A stretch of DNA of 64,000 nt from Alphaproteobacteria bacterium (lineage in GTDB: Bacteria; Pseudomonadota; Alphaproteobacteria; Micavibrionales; Micavibrionaceae): NCBI GenBank assembly GCA_030427385.1, contig JAUHWR010000001.1, positions 2,066,880 through 2,130,879 of the forward strand, in the 5' to 3' direction. Position numbers and translations under genes: made by a program. The notes under the pieces are model-generated. The model did not search any database, was not told the DNA's origin, and saw nothing but the letters and a program-made list of their open reading frames with translations. This document shows positions 29,823 to 40,968 of this stretch, piece by piece. The first letter of the stretch is position 1; each line of letters starts with the position of its first letter.

Positions 29823-30758
29823 ATGAAAAAATTTGCATCCCTCTTATCGCTTCCCTTCCTTTTGCCTTATATGGCATCTGCCCAAACCGGTGCACCAACC
29901 AATTGGGCATTAGGTCTTCAGCAACCGGCATCACCGGTAAAGGAACGCATGGAGCATTTTCATGATCTTCTTTTGATGCCTGTAATTACGGGGATCACTA
30001 TTTTCGTTCTTATTTTGCTGATCATCGTGGTTGTTCGCTTTAATCGCAAATCCAATCCGGTGCCATCAAAAACCACCCATAATTTGCCGCTGGAAATTGC
30101 TTGGACGGCCATTCCTGTGATTATCTTGATCATTATAGCCATTCCATCCTTTAAGCTCCTTTATTATACGGATAAAGTTGCCGAACCTGAGATGACTTTA
30201 CGTGTCACAGGATTCCAATGGGCATGGGGATTTGAATATCCTGATTATGAGATTGAGCGTTTCGATTCCTTTATGATTCCCGAAGATGAGATTAATTATG
30301 AAGCCGGACAAAAACGCCTTCTATCAACCGATAGCGTGGTTGTTTTGCCCGTTGAGACAGATATTCAAATCACCGTCACCGCGGATGATGTGCTCCACAG
30401 CTTTGCCGTTCCGGCGTTTGGCTTAAAAACCGATGCGGTTCCCGGACGTTTGAATGAAACATGGGTGCGTATTACAAAACCGGGCACATATTACGGTCAA
30501 TGTTCTGAAATTTGCGGGAAAGATCATGCTTACATGCCTGTGGAAATCCGCGCTGTTGATAAGGTCACCTTTGAAGAATGGGCTAAGCTTGCCAAAGATG
30601 ATCTGGAAGCAAGCTATGCTTTTTTAAATAATACTTCTGAGATGGCCGCCTTACCTGCATCCATAGAAGAATCCCCGATACAACCGGAAGAAGACGCGCT
30701 TAATACGCCTTCCGAACCACAAAATATACTAGACGTAACCGACACATCAGGAGAGTAA
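29823..30758 (+). CDS. coxB: Cytochrome c oxidase subunit II
   Basis: TM helices, WQWAWGFEYPDY-like region, DDVLHSFAVPAFGLKTDAVPGRLNETW, CSEICGKDHAYMPV CuA site. Confidence 0.98.
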   Translation: MKKFASLLSLPFLLPYMASAQTGAPTNWALGLQQPASPVKERMEHFHDLLLMPVITGITIFVLILLIIVVVRFNRKSNPVPSKTTHNLPLEIAWTAIPVIILIIIAIPSFKLLYYTDKVAEPEMTLRVTGFQWAWGFEYPDYEIERFDSFMIPEDEINYEAGQKRLLSTDSVVVLPVETDIQITVTADDVLHSFAVPAFGLKTDAVPGRLNETWVRITKPGTYYGQCSEICGKDHAYMPVEIRAVDKVTFEEWAKLAKDDLEASYAFLNNTSEMAALPASIEESPIQPEEDALNTPSEPQNILDVTDTSGE

Positions 30759-32384
<1,626 letters not shown>

Positions 32385-32435
32385 CTGTTTACTTTACGGC
32401 TTGCGAATTGACTTATCGTTAAATGGGATCTTAAG

Positions 32436-32456
32436 ACCGGCCTCTGCCGGTTTTAA
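32436..32456 (+). terminator. Rho-independent terminator after coxA
   Basis: ACCGGC-ctct-GCCGGTTTT. Confidence 0.8.
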
Positions 32457-32520
32457 TTTATCATTTTGAAAAATCCCGTCTTTCCTCTATGATGTCATAA
32501 TATAAAAAATGGAGGAAAAA

Positions 32521-32832
32521 ATGGCGAAACACGACCCAAAAACACACCAGCAAGCCGCAATGTATGCAGGAGCCGAGCCAGAAATAAGAAATGCCGTAGG
32601 CAGGACAACATGTTCTTTTGCGTTTGCAACCGCAGATGAACTTCAAGCACGCCTAATTAGAGAAGAAATGACCCTGGTCAATCCGGAAGCAAAAATTGAA
32701 GAAGAACGTGGTCTCGCCGTTCACATTCTTGATAATGACGTCAATCCTGAAACTCTAAAGAATGCTCCAGAGAAAATGTATGGCTATCCTGTTGTTTATT
32801 TAAAATCTAATAATGAACCTGAAATTGGGTAG
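32521..32832 (+). CDS. Hypothetical protein, about 103 aa
   Basis: ORF with RBS (ggaggaaaaaATGGCGAAACAC); no recognised domain. Confidence 0.65.
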   Translation: MAKHDPKTHQQAAMYAGAEPEIRNAVGRTTCSFAFATADELQARLIREEMTLVNPEAKIEEERGLAVHILDNDVNPETLKNAPEKMYGYPVVYLKSNNEPEIG

Positions 32833-32887
32833 TTTTAGTACAAAATTAGTCATTGGAAAAATTATAATAACCAATTACTAATAAGTA

Positions 32888-33403
32888 ATGACCTATCACC
32901 CCTTAAAAGACTTCATTGATAACGTCCCCGACTTTCCAAAGCCGGGGGTCTTGTTTCGTGATATCTCCCCCCTGCTTTCCACCAAATTTCCTGAAACGGT
33001 ACAGGCGCTGTCACATCTTTTTACTGAAGAGGAGCTAAAAGATGTGGACGGATTTGCCGGTGTGGATAGCCGCGGTTTTATTTTTGCCTCCGCACTCGCC
33101 ACGCGCTTGAATAAGCAATTCATCATGCCGCGTAAGGGCGGAAAATTGCCCCCGCCTTATAAGGAAGCCTCCTATTCTCTGGAATATGGCGAGGCCAAAT
33201 TACAAATGAAACCAGGCAATGGTAATGTCATTATTATTGATGACGTTCTTGCCACCGGCGGCACTCTAAAAGCCGCTGCCACATTATGTAGCGATGCAGG
33301 CTATACGATCAAAGGGTTTGCCGTGCTGATCAATTTGAAATTTTTAAATAATTTCGAATGGAACGGCCTTCACCCCCGCGCGGTGATTTCTTATGAAGAA
33401 TAA
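32888..33403 (+). CDS. apt: Adenine phosphoribosyltransferase
   Basis: IDNVPDFPKPGVLFRDISPLL, GVDSRGFIFASALA, MPRKGGKLP, VIIIDDVLATGGTLKAA. Confidence 0.98.
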   Translation: MTYHPLKDFIDNVPDFPKPGVLFRDISPLLSTKFPETVQALSHLFTEEELKDVDGFAGVDSRGFIFASALATRLNKQFIMPRKGGKLPPPYKEASYSLEYGEAKLQMKPGNGNVIIIDDVLATGGTLKAAATLCSDAGYTIKGFAVLINLKFLNNFEWNGLHPRAVISYEE

Positions 33404-33434
33404 AAACAATATATTTTCAGTATGTAAAATAACC

Positions 33435-34805
33435 TTAGTTTTTAATATGTAAGTTCGCGAGTTCCTTGGCGATTTTGTCATAGACTTCAGCCAGATCAGC
33501 GGCTTCATCGACATCATAATAATTGCCGGCGGATGAGGCACAATCTTCAAATAATTGCTCGGTATAGGCATCGACCCCGTTTGAGAAGGTGATAGTATAG
33601 ACATTCACACCAAGATCATTTTTTGCGTGCTCACATGTTTCGGAGAATTTATCATCCAGATCGCTTTTGCGTACACTGTGTTCGCTGGTTGTGCCATAGG
33701 CGGAATAACCGCTACTGCCGCCTGGCATGGTGTTTTCGCCATCGGTCATCATGACAATGACGCGTTTGGTGAGTGTATCCTCCCATGGTGCGCCTTCCTC
33801 AAAAGGGAAGTCTGGCAGGAGAACGCGTAATCCCCATACCATGCCGACATTACCAAGCGTATTACCCGAAGCATAGAAATCAACTTTATCTAATAAGCGT
33901 GTTTTATCACTTGTTAGCGGGGTAATATAGGTTTTGTTGCAGTTACTATTGTGATTGAAATAGTAATATTTTCTGTTGCCATAGTTATAATGGCTGTAGG
34001 ATTCATAATTATAGTAATAGCTGGATGTGCCATAGACCTGCTTATTACGATACATGTCCCAATTCCCCCCGAACAGACCGTTGGTATCTTCGTCAAAATC
34101 GGCAAGAACGCAACCATGCCATTGATCGTAATGACTTTGGTTAAAGTCGCGTCCTGTTGGATTATTAACAAACGCATCGCCGTAATAATTACCTTCGTCA
34201 TCTTCCCCAAGGCCATAGGGGCCAACATTCACAGAGGTACTGAAGGGGACATAGCCGATTTTCACGTTATCAGGGCATGACGTGCCGCATAAACGATTGA
34301 CGAACATGGTGACGGAATCCTCTAATTCGCCAATCTCTTGTGACATGGAGCCGGTAACATCAAGCACGAGGACAACTTCAATGCCCTGTACTTCACGTTC
34401 AACAGTGGTATCCACATAAACATCAAACTCATCAATGCCAATCAAATGGATAAAATAGGTTTGAAAATCCACTTTTGCATTGGCGTAAACTTCATCACCA
34501 ACGACATAAGCGTCAATATCATAAACACGACCGATTTTTTCGATCGGATAATTTAATTTCAGGAATTGTTCAACTTTGGCCTTTACATCCCCGTCCTTAG
34601 CAGATGCCGCAGCGGCAAGTGTGGCCGCATCAAGTGCATGCGTTAATCTTTGTTTGATCAGATAGCCATGCGAAACATCAATCGCCCCGCCCACGGCTGC
34701 GAATAATAAAGGCGCCATAAGGCCGAACATCGGTGCAATGGCACCGCTATGGTTTCTTATATATTTCAACATTTTATTAAATTGCTGTTTCATAATAACA
34801 CCCAT
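33435..34805 (-). CDS. TadG-like pilus assembly protein with vWA domain
   Basis: N-term GAIAPMFGLMAPLLFAAVGGAIDVSHGYLIKQRLTHALDAATLAAA; VVLVLDVTGSMSQ (MIDAS), VMMTDGENT. Confidence 0.93.
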   Translation of the reverse strand: MGVIMKQQFNKMLKYIRNHSGAIAPMFGLMAPLLFAAVGGAIDVSHGYLIKQRLTHALDAATLAAAASAKDGDVKAKVEQFLKLNYPIEKIGRVYDIDAYVVGDEVYANAKVDFQTYFIHLIGIDEFDVYVDTTVEREVQGIEVVLVLDVTGSMSQEIGELEDSVTMFVNRLCGTSCPDNVKIGYVPFSTSVNVGPYGLGEDDEGNYYGDAFVNNPTGRDFNQSHYDQWHGCVLADFDEDTNGLFGGNWDMYRNKQVYGTSSYYYNYESYSHYNYGNRKYYYFNHNSNCNKTYITPLTSDKTRLLDKVDFYASGNTLGNVGMVWGLRVLLPDFPFEEGAPWEDTLTKRVIVMMTDGENTMPGGSSGYSAYGTTSEHSVRKSDLDDKFSETCEHAKNDLGVNVYTITFSNGVDAYTEQLFEDCASSAGNYYDVDEAADLAEVYDKIAKELANLHIKN

Positions 34806-34810
34806 TTATT

Positions 34811-35374
34811 TTAATTTTTTTGTACGGTTGCTGACCGTCTGCCGCGTGCAAAGGCTATTTCCTGCATGGTGACATCCCCGATGATGGCTTCGCCAAATGT
34901 CGGATTATATGTATAGGCAACGGTGACAATCACTACGCCTTCTCCTTCGGGGAACATTCCGGTTGTGCTGGTGACCGAGGCTATATTTGGAGACATATTG
35001 CGCGTTTCCCTCCATAGCTCGATTGGTTTTTGATCTTCATCAAATTCCAGGCTAACGATATCAATGCCGTAGCTGCTGGTATCATAAGGTTGCAGGCTGA
35101 GGCGGGCGGCTTCAACTGTTTCATTCAGGATTTGATCGTCCACGCTCATATTACGTGCAATTAAATCCGCTCCGATCTGAGAGGAACTGATAACTTTCTG
35201 GTTCATCAAAATGGCACGACCGACATCAAAGGCACCGACCATCATCACGATCATGATAGGCAAAATAAATGCAGCCTCGGTTGCGGCAATGCCATCGGTA
35301 TTTTTTACCCATGATCCGGCCTTGCGCTGTAAAAAATTTAATATTTGTTTCATCTTACCCCCCCGTAAATTCAT
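34811..35374 (-). CDS. TadE/TadG-like pseudopilin
   Basis: DGIAATEAAFILPIMIVMMVGAFDVGRAILMNQKV. Confidence 0.9.
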   Translation of the reverse strand: MNLRGGKMKQILNFLQRKAGSWVKNTDGIAATEAAFILPIMIVMMVGAFDVGRAILMNQKVISSSQIGADLIARNMSVDDQILNETVEAARLSLQPYDTSSYGIDIVSLEFDEDQKPIELWRETRNMSPNIASVTSTTGMFPEGEGVVIVTVAYTYNPTFGEAIIGDVTMQEIAFARGRRSATVQKN

Positions 35375-35945
35375 AAGGTTCGGTTTGGAATATGATTGTT
35401 GACATCATGCGCATTGTACCCTCGCCGCCGGTCATCATGTAACCGATCATAGGCGTAATGATTTCGTAATCGTAAACGGCGCGGATTAACATGACATCAT
35501 TTACACCGCCTGCATCAAAACCGCGCCCTTGAAAGGCGCCATCTTCGTCGAATTGCGCTGATACTCCGCCCACATCGAAAAAGCTGCCACTGCCAACAGG
35601 AACGACTTCAAATTCCACATCATTGCAGTTAATGATCACCGGTGCGCTTTCGCATAGTGCGGCGCGGAATGTGCTCTCATCGCCGCCTGATTGTTGAATT
35701 TGTCCGGTTTTTACAAGACGCGCCGCATCGGCAACCGCGCCTTCCAATAAATTGCCACCGGCAAACATCAGGGATATTTCCAAAATTCCCAATGCCATAA
35801 TGATAAATGGCACAGCAATAAAGCCAAATTCGATGGCGGTAGAGCCATCGTCTTTTTTGTGCCAAATCTTTAGCCGGTGTGTGATGTATCTATTAATCTT
35901 CATTTTCCCTAACATATCAATATGCCGCAGCATATAATTTCCCAT
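35355..35945 (-). CDS. TadE-like pseudopilin
   Basis: DDGSTAIEFGFIAVPFIIMALGILEISLMFAGGNLLEGAVADAARLVKTGQ. Confidence 0.92.
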   Translation of the reverse strand: MGNYMLRHIDMLGKMKINRYITHRLKIWHKKDDGSTAIEFGFIAVPFIIMALGILEISLMFAGGNLLEGAVADAARLVKTGQIQQSGGDESTFRAALCESAPVIINCNDVEFEVVPVGSGSFFDVGGVSAQFDEDGAFQGRGFDAGGVNDVMLIRAVYDYEIITPMIGYMMTGGEGTMRMMSTIIFQTEPYEFTGG

Positions 35946-36018
35946 TCACCAAGATACGTGAAATGGGTGAAGATCGTTTTAATATTGGCTAAGATTAAGA
36001 CAGAATTTATCTTGTATT

Positions 36019-36609
36019 TTATGGATTTGGCTCGGCCGGAGCGGGTTTTTTTAACTCCTCCTCGGAAAGGGGAAAGCCGGATTCATCAAGCGGAATATCG
36101 CCGGAGACTTCTGCGCCCCAACGCTCAATTAAATCCTCTTGTTTTTTATTAATGGATTTTATTCTTAAGTTGGCGCGCTCAACCATAAATACGGATACGC
36201 TACCGACCAGTGCCCATTCAATGCAATAACCAATACCCGCCCCCGCATACATGATCACCCATGTCATCGGATCGCTTAAAATATTAAGGGAATTATCCAA
36301 AGTATGTTCGGTGGTCCATAGTTTCATGATGAACGGGGTACAGCCGGCGATATTCATGGCGCCAATTGTAATCCCGCGCATACGTTCTTTTGTTCTATCG
36401 GTATAGGCCGCGACAAAAGTTGGCAGCATCCCTGCCAATAAGATGACGGTGGTCGGGATAAACAATACCGCGCATATTACAAAGCAAGTTAAAAGAAGAT
36501 GCGCTTTCCAGCCTGGGCTCTTTTTTTTCTTTGAGGCGGGCTTTTTAACATCCTCTTTATTCTTATCTACGCTTTTGTCTTTTTCTTTTGCTTTTTCTTT
36601 ATCCGACAT
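36019..36609 (-). CDS. Lys-rich N-terminus membrane protein, unknown function
   Basis: KEKAKEKDKSVDKNKEDVKKPASKKKKSPGWK then three or so hydrophobic segments; overlaps the upstream gene by one nt. Confidence 0.75.
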   Translation of the reverse strand: MSDKEKAKEKDKSVDKNKEDVKKPASKKKKSPGWKAHLLLTCFVICAVLFIPTTVILLAGMLPTFVAAYTDRTKERMRGITIGAMNIAGCTPFIMKLWTTEHTLDNSLNILSDPMTWVIMYAGAGIGYCIEWALVGSVSVFMVERANLRIKSINKKQEDLIERWGAEVSGDIPLDESGFPLSEEELKKPAPAEPNP

Positions 36610-38684
36610 TAGTTCAATACTCCTGTGCCTGATAATTCCATAATTATAAATACAAATATACCAATTCCGGCGATGGCAAGTGAGGCAATAGCGGCAACGG
36701 TTCGTCCCATATTCCGCCCAATGCTGTCTTTACTATCCAACTTTTTAATTAAAGTCTTTTTCTCTTTCTCTAAAGATCTGAAGCGCGCCATATTTTTATA
36801 AAAGTTTTTGGAATCAGTCTCGATAATTTCAGGATTTTCAAGGATGGCGGTTACGCGTGATAGCTCGCCTGATTTTTTGATTTTATCAAACTCACTTTGC
36901 ATGCGCTTTCGCAAATTGCGATCATGAAAGCGCTCTAATACCGGCCCCATCATATTTACGATATGTGTAGCAATATGGGGGAATGGGGGTAATTCATAAC
37001 GTTTTTGAATATTGGTAATCGCCCAAATATTACCGAGAATATTTTTGTAAGATTCCGGTGAATTTAACTCGATTAGAAAATTATCCAATATGCGGGAATC
37101 TTTAGCAGAGAGAAATGCAATGCTGTGGCGATCAAGCATCAAATCCTTGATTTGCTTGTCTTTGCAGAGTTTTTCCAAGGCAATCACAAGCTCCTCTGGA
37201 CTTTTGACGTAGTATTTATCAAGCTTGCTACTAAGGCAGGCGGCTTCACTGTTTAGAACATATAAACACCGCTCAAGTCCAAAGCCGAGTAGTTTGTTCT
37301 TTAAAAAACCGCGGCATGATTCAAAGCGCGTGGCAACTGAGCCGTAATCAATCGTTTTATCGCTTTGGGCATTTAACCAGAACATAATCAGACCTTGCTC
37401 CAAAACTTCTGCGAATTGGTTTAGATCCGTGCCATCTGTAAAGGCCTTAGATAAAGCGGTGCCAAATCCATCTGGGAAAAAGGATAGTTCTTTATAACGG
37501 ATGGGAGCAGGCGGGTCAAAGGCGATGGAAAGCCGGCTGACCAAACGATAAGGATAAGCATCATTGATGCCGGCATCACTGGCACTGATCAAAGCTTGCT
37601 CAAAGCGTTCAACGACTTCTTTGTCTTCCAGTGAACGTTTAATCCAGAGTTCAAGCTTTTCATCTTCGATGTTATGTACGATTGCACTGGGATGGTGAAC
37701 CAATTCGCGCGCCAGAATTTCGGGTCTTGTATGGCGGATGCCTTCCAAATGGAAAACGCGGCTTGATTTTTTGCGCTTTAGAGGCTGGCGCGGATTAATA
37801 CGTTGCCCATCAAGCCAATTGGCGACTTCTTCGATTGTCCAGCGCTGGGATTTTTCGTCATGTAACATGCCGCGCAAGAGCTCAAGGATAGCCCCCGTAA
37901 AGCGGTCTTTTCCGGTTAGGGCAGCATAGCTGCCTTTTTCAATTTTTTCTTCTAAAATCTGATCCGGGCTTAAACCCTGTAGGGGGTCATTGTGACGAAT
38001 CATAATGGTGATCAAAACACCGAGCGAATAGACATCATCCACAAAATGCCCCATACCACGGGCAATCGGATCAGCCATCCCGCGTTCAATGGGCTCATAA
38101 AGAGAGGGCTGTAGATAAGAGGGCGGCGCTGTTAAGCTGTCACCTAAGATAAAGTTTTTAAGATTTTTTGTATTGCCTGAATACAGGTTTTCTATACGTA
38201 GGCCGCCATGAATAAACCCTTTATCACTAAAATCTTTTAGTAATGAGACAATGGCGGGTAAAAAGTAATCTGTAATTTGATCCTGTTTAATGCCATAGGA
38301 TAATTTAGAGGAGTGCGGGAGCAGACGCGCCCCCCAGTTATTTTCATAGATAACAAAGAATTTCTCTTTTTTCGCCGAGGGAACGTAGGATGCGCCTGTT
38401 GCTACTAACTTGGCGGCATTGGGGTTAATGATTCCTGCATAGATGGATGCCGAATGCCAGCGGGGAATCAAGCCAGGCTCGCATGCCAGCGCAATCAAGT
38501 TTTCCGGAATTTTTCGGGAGCCGACCGCTTGAAATGCTTTTATTTCTCCACAATCGTAATCTGGAAGCGTTTTATCTAAGTGAATGGTAATATTATCATT
38601 AAATTTTATCGTGCTTCCTGCCCCTTTTTCATTGGGGGCAGTGCCTTTATTGTCATCGGAATCTTCTGATTTTTTATCCGCCAT
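36609..38684 (-). CDS. Protein kinase-like protein with degenerate catalytic motifs (pseudokinase) and C-terminal TM helix
   Basis: Kinase-fold pattern DKGFIHGGLRIENLYSGNTKNLKNFILGD and MGHFVDDVYSLGVLITIMI...IEEVANWLDG; HRD replaced by HGG and DFG not present; C-term VAAIASLAIAGIGIFVFIIM. Confidence 0.7.
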   Translation of the reverse strand: MADKKSEDSDDNKGTAPNEKGAGSTIKFNDNITIHLDKTLPDYDCGEIKAFQAVGSRKIPENLIALACEPGLIPRWHSASIYAGIINPNAAKLVATGASYVPSAKKEKFFVIYENNWGARLLPHSSKLSYGIKQDQITDYFLPAIVSLLKDFSDKGFIHGGLRIENLYSGNTKNLKNFILGDSLTAPPSYLQPSLYEPIERGMADPIARGMGHFVDDVYSLGVLITIMIRHNDPLQGLSPDQILEEKIEKGSYAALTGKDRFTGAILELLRGMLHDEKSQRWTIEEVANWLDGQRINPRQPLKRKKSSRVFHLEGIRHTRPEILARELVHHPSAIVHNIEDEKLELWIKRSLEDKEVVERFEQALISASDAGINDAYPYRLVSRLSIAFDPPAPIRYKELSFFPDGFGTALSKAFTDGTDLNQFAEVLEQGLIMFWLNAQSDKTIDYGSVATRFESCRGFLKNKLLGFGLERCLYVLNSEAACLSSKLDKYYVKSPEELVIALEKLCKDKQIKDLMLDRHSIAFLSAKDSRILDNFLIELNSPESYKNILGNIWAITNIQKRYELPPFPHIATHIVNMMGPVLERFHDRNLRKRMQSEFDKIKKSGELSRVTAILENPEIIETDSKNFYKNMARFRSLEKEKKTLIKKLDSKDSIGRNMGRTVAAIASLAIAGIGIFVFIIMELSGTGVLN

Positions 38685-38720
38685 ATATAAAGAATATCAG
38701 AGAAGAATGATATTGACTAT

Positions 38721-39509
38721 CTATGCTGCAATTGATTCATCTGTAATTGGTCCCTCGGCGCTTCCATTAATGAATTGGCGGATATAGGGATTATCAGTTT
38801 TATCCATTTCTGCCACGCTGCCTTGCCAGATAATTTTTCCTTTATAGATCATGGCTATCTTATCGGCGATCTTGCGCGCAGAGGCCATGTCATGCGTAAT
38901 GGATAATGTGGTGGCGCCAAGCCCTTTCACACTTTCCACAATCAAATCATTGATAACATCGGCCATAATCGGATCAAGACCGGTGGTCGGCTCATCAAAG
39001 AAAATAATTTCCGGGTTGCCGGCTACGGCGCGCGCAAGCCCAACACGTTTTTGCATCCCGCCCGATAGTTCGGCGGGAAATAAGTCGGCAACGGATTCCT
39101 TTAAGCCGACAGATTTTAGTTTTTCAATCGCAATAGTACGGGCTTCATCGCGGCTTTTTCCTTTGCCGTGGATTAATCCAAATCCGACATTTTCCCAAAC
39201 GGGCAGAGAATCAAACAAGGCCGCGCCTTGAAATAACATGCCGAATTTACTCATAATCTCATTGCGGGTTGTTGCATCCGCGCCGATGGTTTCGCGCCCG
39301 TCAATCATGATGGAGCCTTCATCGGGGCGAATAAGGCCGAGGATGGATTTCAGCATGACCGATTTTCCCGTCCCCGATCCGCCAATAATCACCAGCGATT
39401 TGCCGCTATCAACTTTCAGGTCAATGCCATCCAAAACATGATTTTTGCCAAATGATTTTTTGACATTGATGAGTTCAATCTTTGTTTTATTCTCTTGGGC
39501 AGCAGACAT
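38721..39509 (-). CDS. ABC transporter ATP-binding protein (MlaF-like)
   Basis: GGSGTGKSVMLKSILGLIRPDEGSIMIDG, ELSGGMQKRVGLARAVAGNPEIIFFDEPTTGLDPI. Confidence 0.93.
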   Translation of the reverse strand: MSAAQENKTKIELINVKKSFGKNHVLDGIDLKVDSGKSLVIIGGSGTGKSVMLKSILGLIRPDEGSIMIDGRETIGADATTRNEIMSKFGMLFQGAALFDSLPVWENVGFGLIHGKGKSRDEARTIAIEKLKSVGLKESVADLFPAELSGGMQKRVGLARAVAGNPEIIFFDEPTTGLDPIMADVINDLIVESVKGLGATTLSITHDMASARKIADKIAMIYKGKIIWQGSVAEMDKTDNPYIRQFINGSAEGPITDESIAA

Positions 39510-39603
39510 ATTTCACGTTACAAGTTGCGGGTTATAGGATAAAAGAAACTATCATAAAAACAATATCTTGCAACTTGTAACTATAATCTAGTAACTACTC
39601 CCT

Positions 39604-40860
39604 ATGAAACCTTCCGCCCGTATCCAAGCCGTCATCGAATTAATGTCCCGTATTTATCAGGCGCGCATGCCGATGGATAATGTCTGCGGCGATTATTTCC
39701 GCCAGCGCCGCTATATCGGATCAAAAGATCGCGCCGCCATTGTAGAGCAGGTCTATGATATGATGCGTATGCATGCCCGCCTTGGATATATCCTGAAACA
39801 ACATACGGTTCCGGATACAGCGCGCGGACGGGTGATTGCCCATTTATTATTGGAAGGCAACCCGCAGCGCATTAAAGATTCTTTTGACGGCGCAAAATAT
39901 GCGCCTGAGCCATTAGATACTTTGGAACAAAAATTCGTGCAGGAGTTTAGCGAGCCGGAATATCCCGAAGCCGTTGCGGTGGAATGCCCGCCGGATTATG
40001 AAGAGCGCCTACGCGCGATTTTCGGCAATGATTTCAAAGAAGAAATGCAGGCCATGTTATCACCGGCTACATTGGATTTACGTGTTAATTTGATTAAGTC
40101 AACACGTGAGAAGGCTCAAAGTTATTTGGTAGAAGATGGGGTTAAAACGGAATTTACGCCACATTCTCCATGGGGATTACGCTGTGAGACGAAATCTTAC
40201 CTGTCCAAAACACGCGGTTTTGTAAAGGGCTGGGTTGAGATTCAGGACGAGGGATCGCAGTTGATTGCCTATCTTTGCGGCGCAGAGCCAGGGATACAGG
40301 TTTTGGATTATTGCGCGGGCGGCGGCGGAAAAACCCTTGCGATTGCGGGTGCGATGCAAAATAAAGGGCGCATCGTTGCTATGGATTTGCATGCCAAACG
40401 CCTGATGAAATCACGGGAACGCCTGAAAAAAGCGGCAGTTACAGACATTATTGAATTACGCCCCTTGGAAGATGAAAAAAACAAGAAATGGCTGAAGCGG
40501 CAAAAGGGAACGTTCGATGTTGTTTTAACCGATGTGCCCTGTAGCGGCACCGGAACATGGCGACGTAATCCGGATATGCGCTGGCATCAATATGGTCCCT
40601 CGATAGAAGAATTAATCCAAGTTCAGGCAGAGATTTTGGAAAAAGTGGCCAATGTTGTAAAGCCGGGCGGTAAGTTGGTTTACGCAACATGTTCATTATT
40701 GCCAGAAGAAAATGAAGATCAAGTTGCACGCTTTTTGGCGGCACATGAGGAGTTTGAATTACTGCCGATCAATACGGAATTTGCCGGAGATATGATGCGC
40801 CTGTCCCCGCATCAGCATCAAACGGACGGATTTTTCACGGCGGTGATGGTAAGAAAATAA
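39604..40860 (+). CDS. RsmB/NOP family rRNA (cytosine-5) methyltransferase
   Basis: VLDYCAGGGGKTLAIAGAM, VLTDVPCSGTGTWRRNPDMRW, LVYATCSLLPEENEDQVARFL. Confidence 0.95.
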   Translation: MKPSARIQAVIELMSRIYQARMPMDNVCGDYFRQRRYIGSKDRAAIVEQVYDMMRMHARLGYILKQHTVPDTARGRVIAHLLLEGNPQRIKDSFDGAKYAPEPLDTLEQKFVQEFSEPEYPEAVAVECPPDYEERLRAIFGNDFKEEMQAMLSPATLDLRVNLIKSTREKAQSYLVEDGVKTEFTPHSPWGLRCETKSYLSKTRGFVKGWVEIQDEGSQLIAYLCGAEPGIQVLDYCAGGGGKTLAIAGAMQNKGRIVAMDLHAKRLMKSRERLKKAAVTDIIELRPLEDEKNKKWLKRQKGTFDVVLTDVPCSGTGTWRRNPDMRWHQYGPSIEELIQVQAEILEKVANVVKPGGKLVYATCSLLPEENEDQVARFLAAHEEFELLPINTEFAGDMMRLSPHQHQTDGFFTAVMVRK

Positions 40861-40968
40861 TAGAGATAACTTTATTTAACACTTACGTTTTTATATTATA
40901 ACAGCAATCTTAGTGTTAATTGAATTAACACGCTGGAATTAAAGAAATTAGTTGTAAATAATTTTAAA

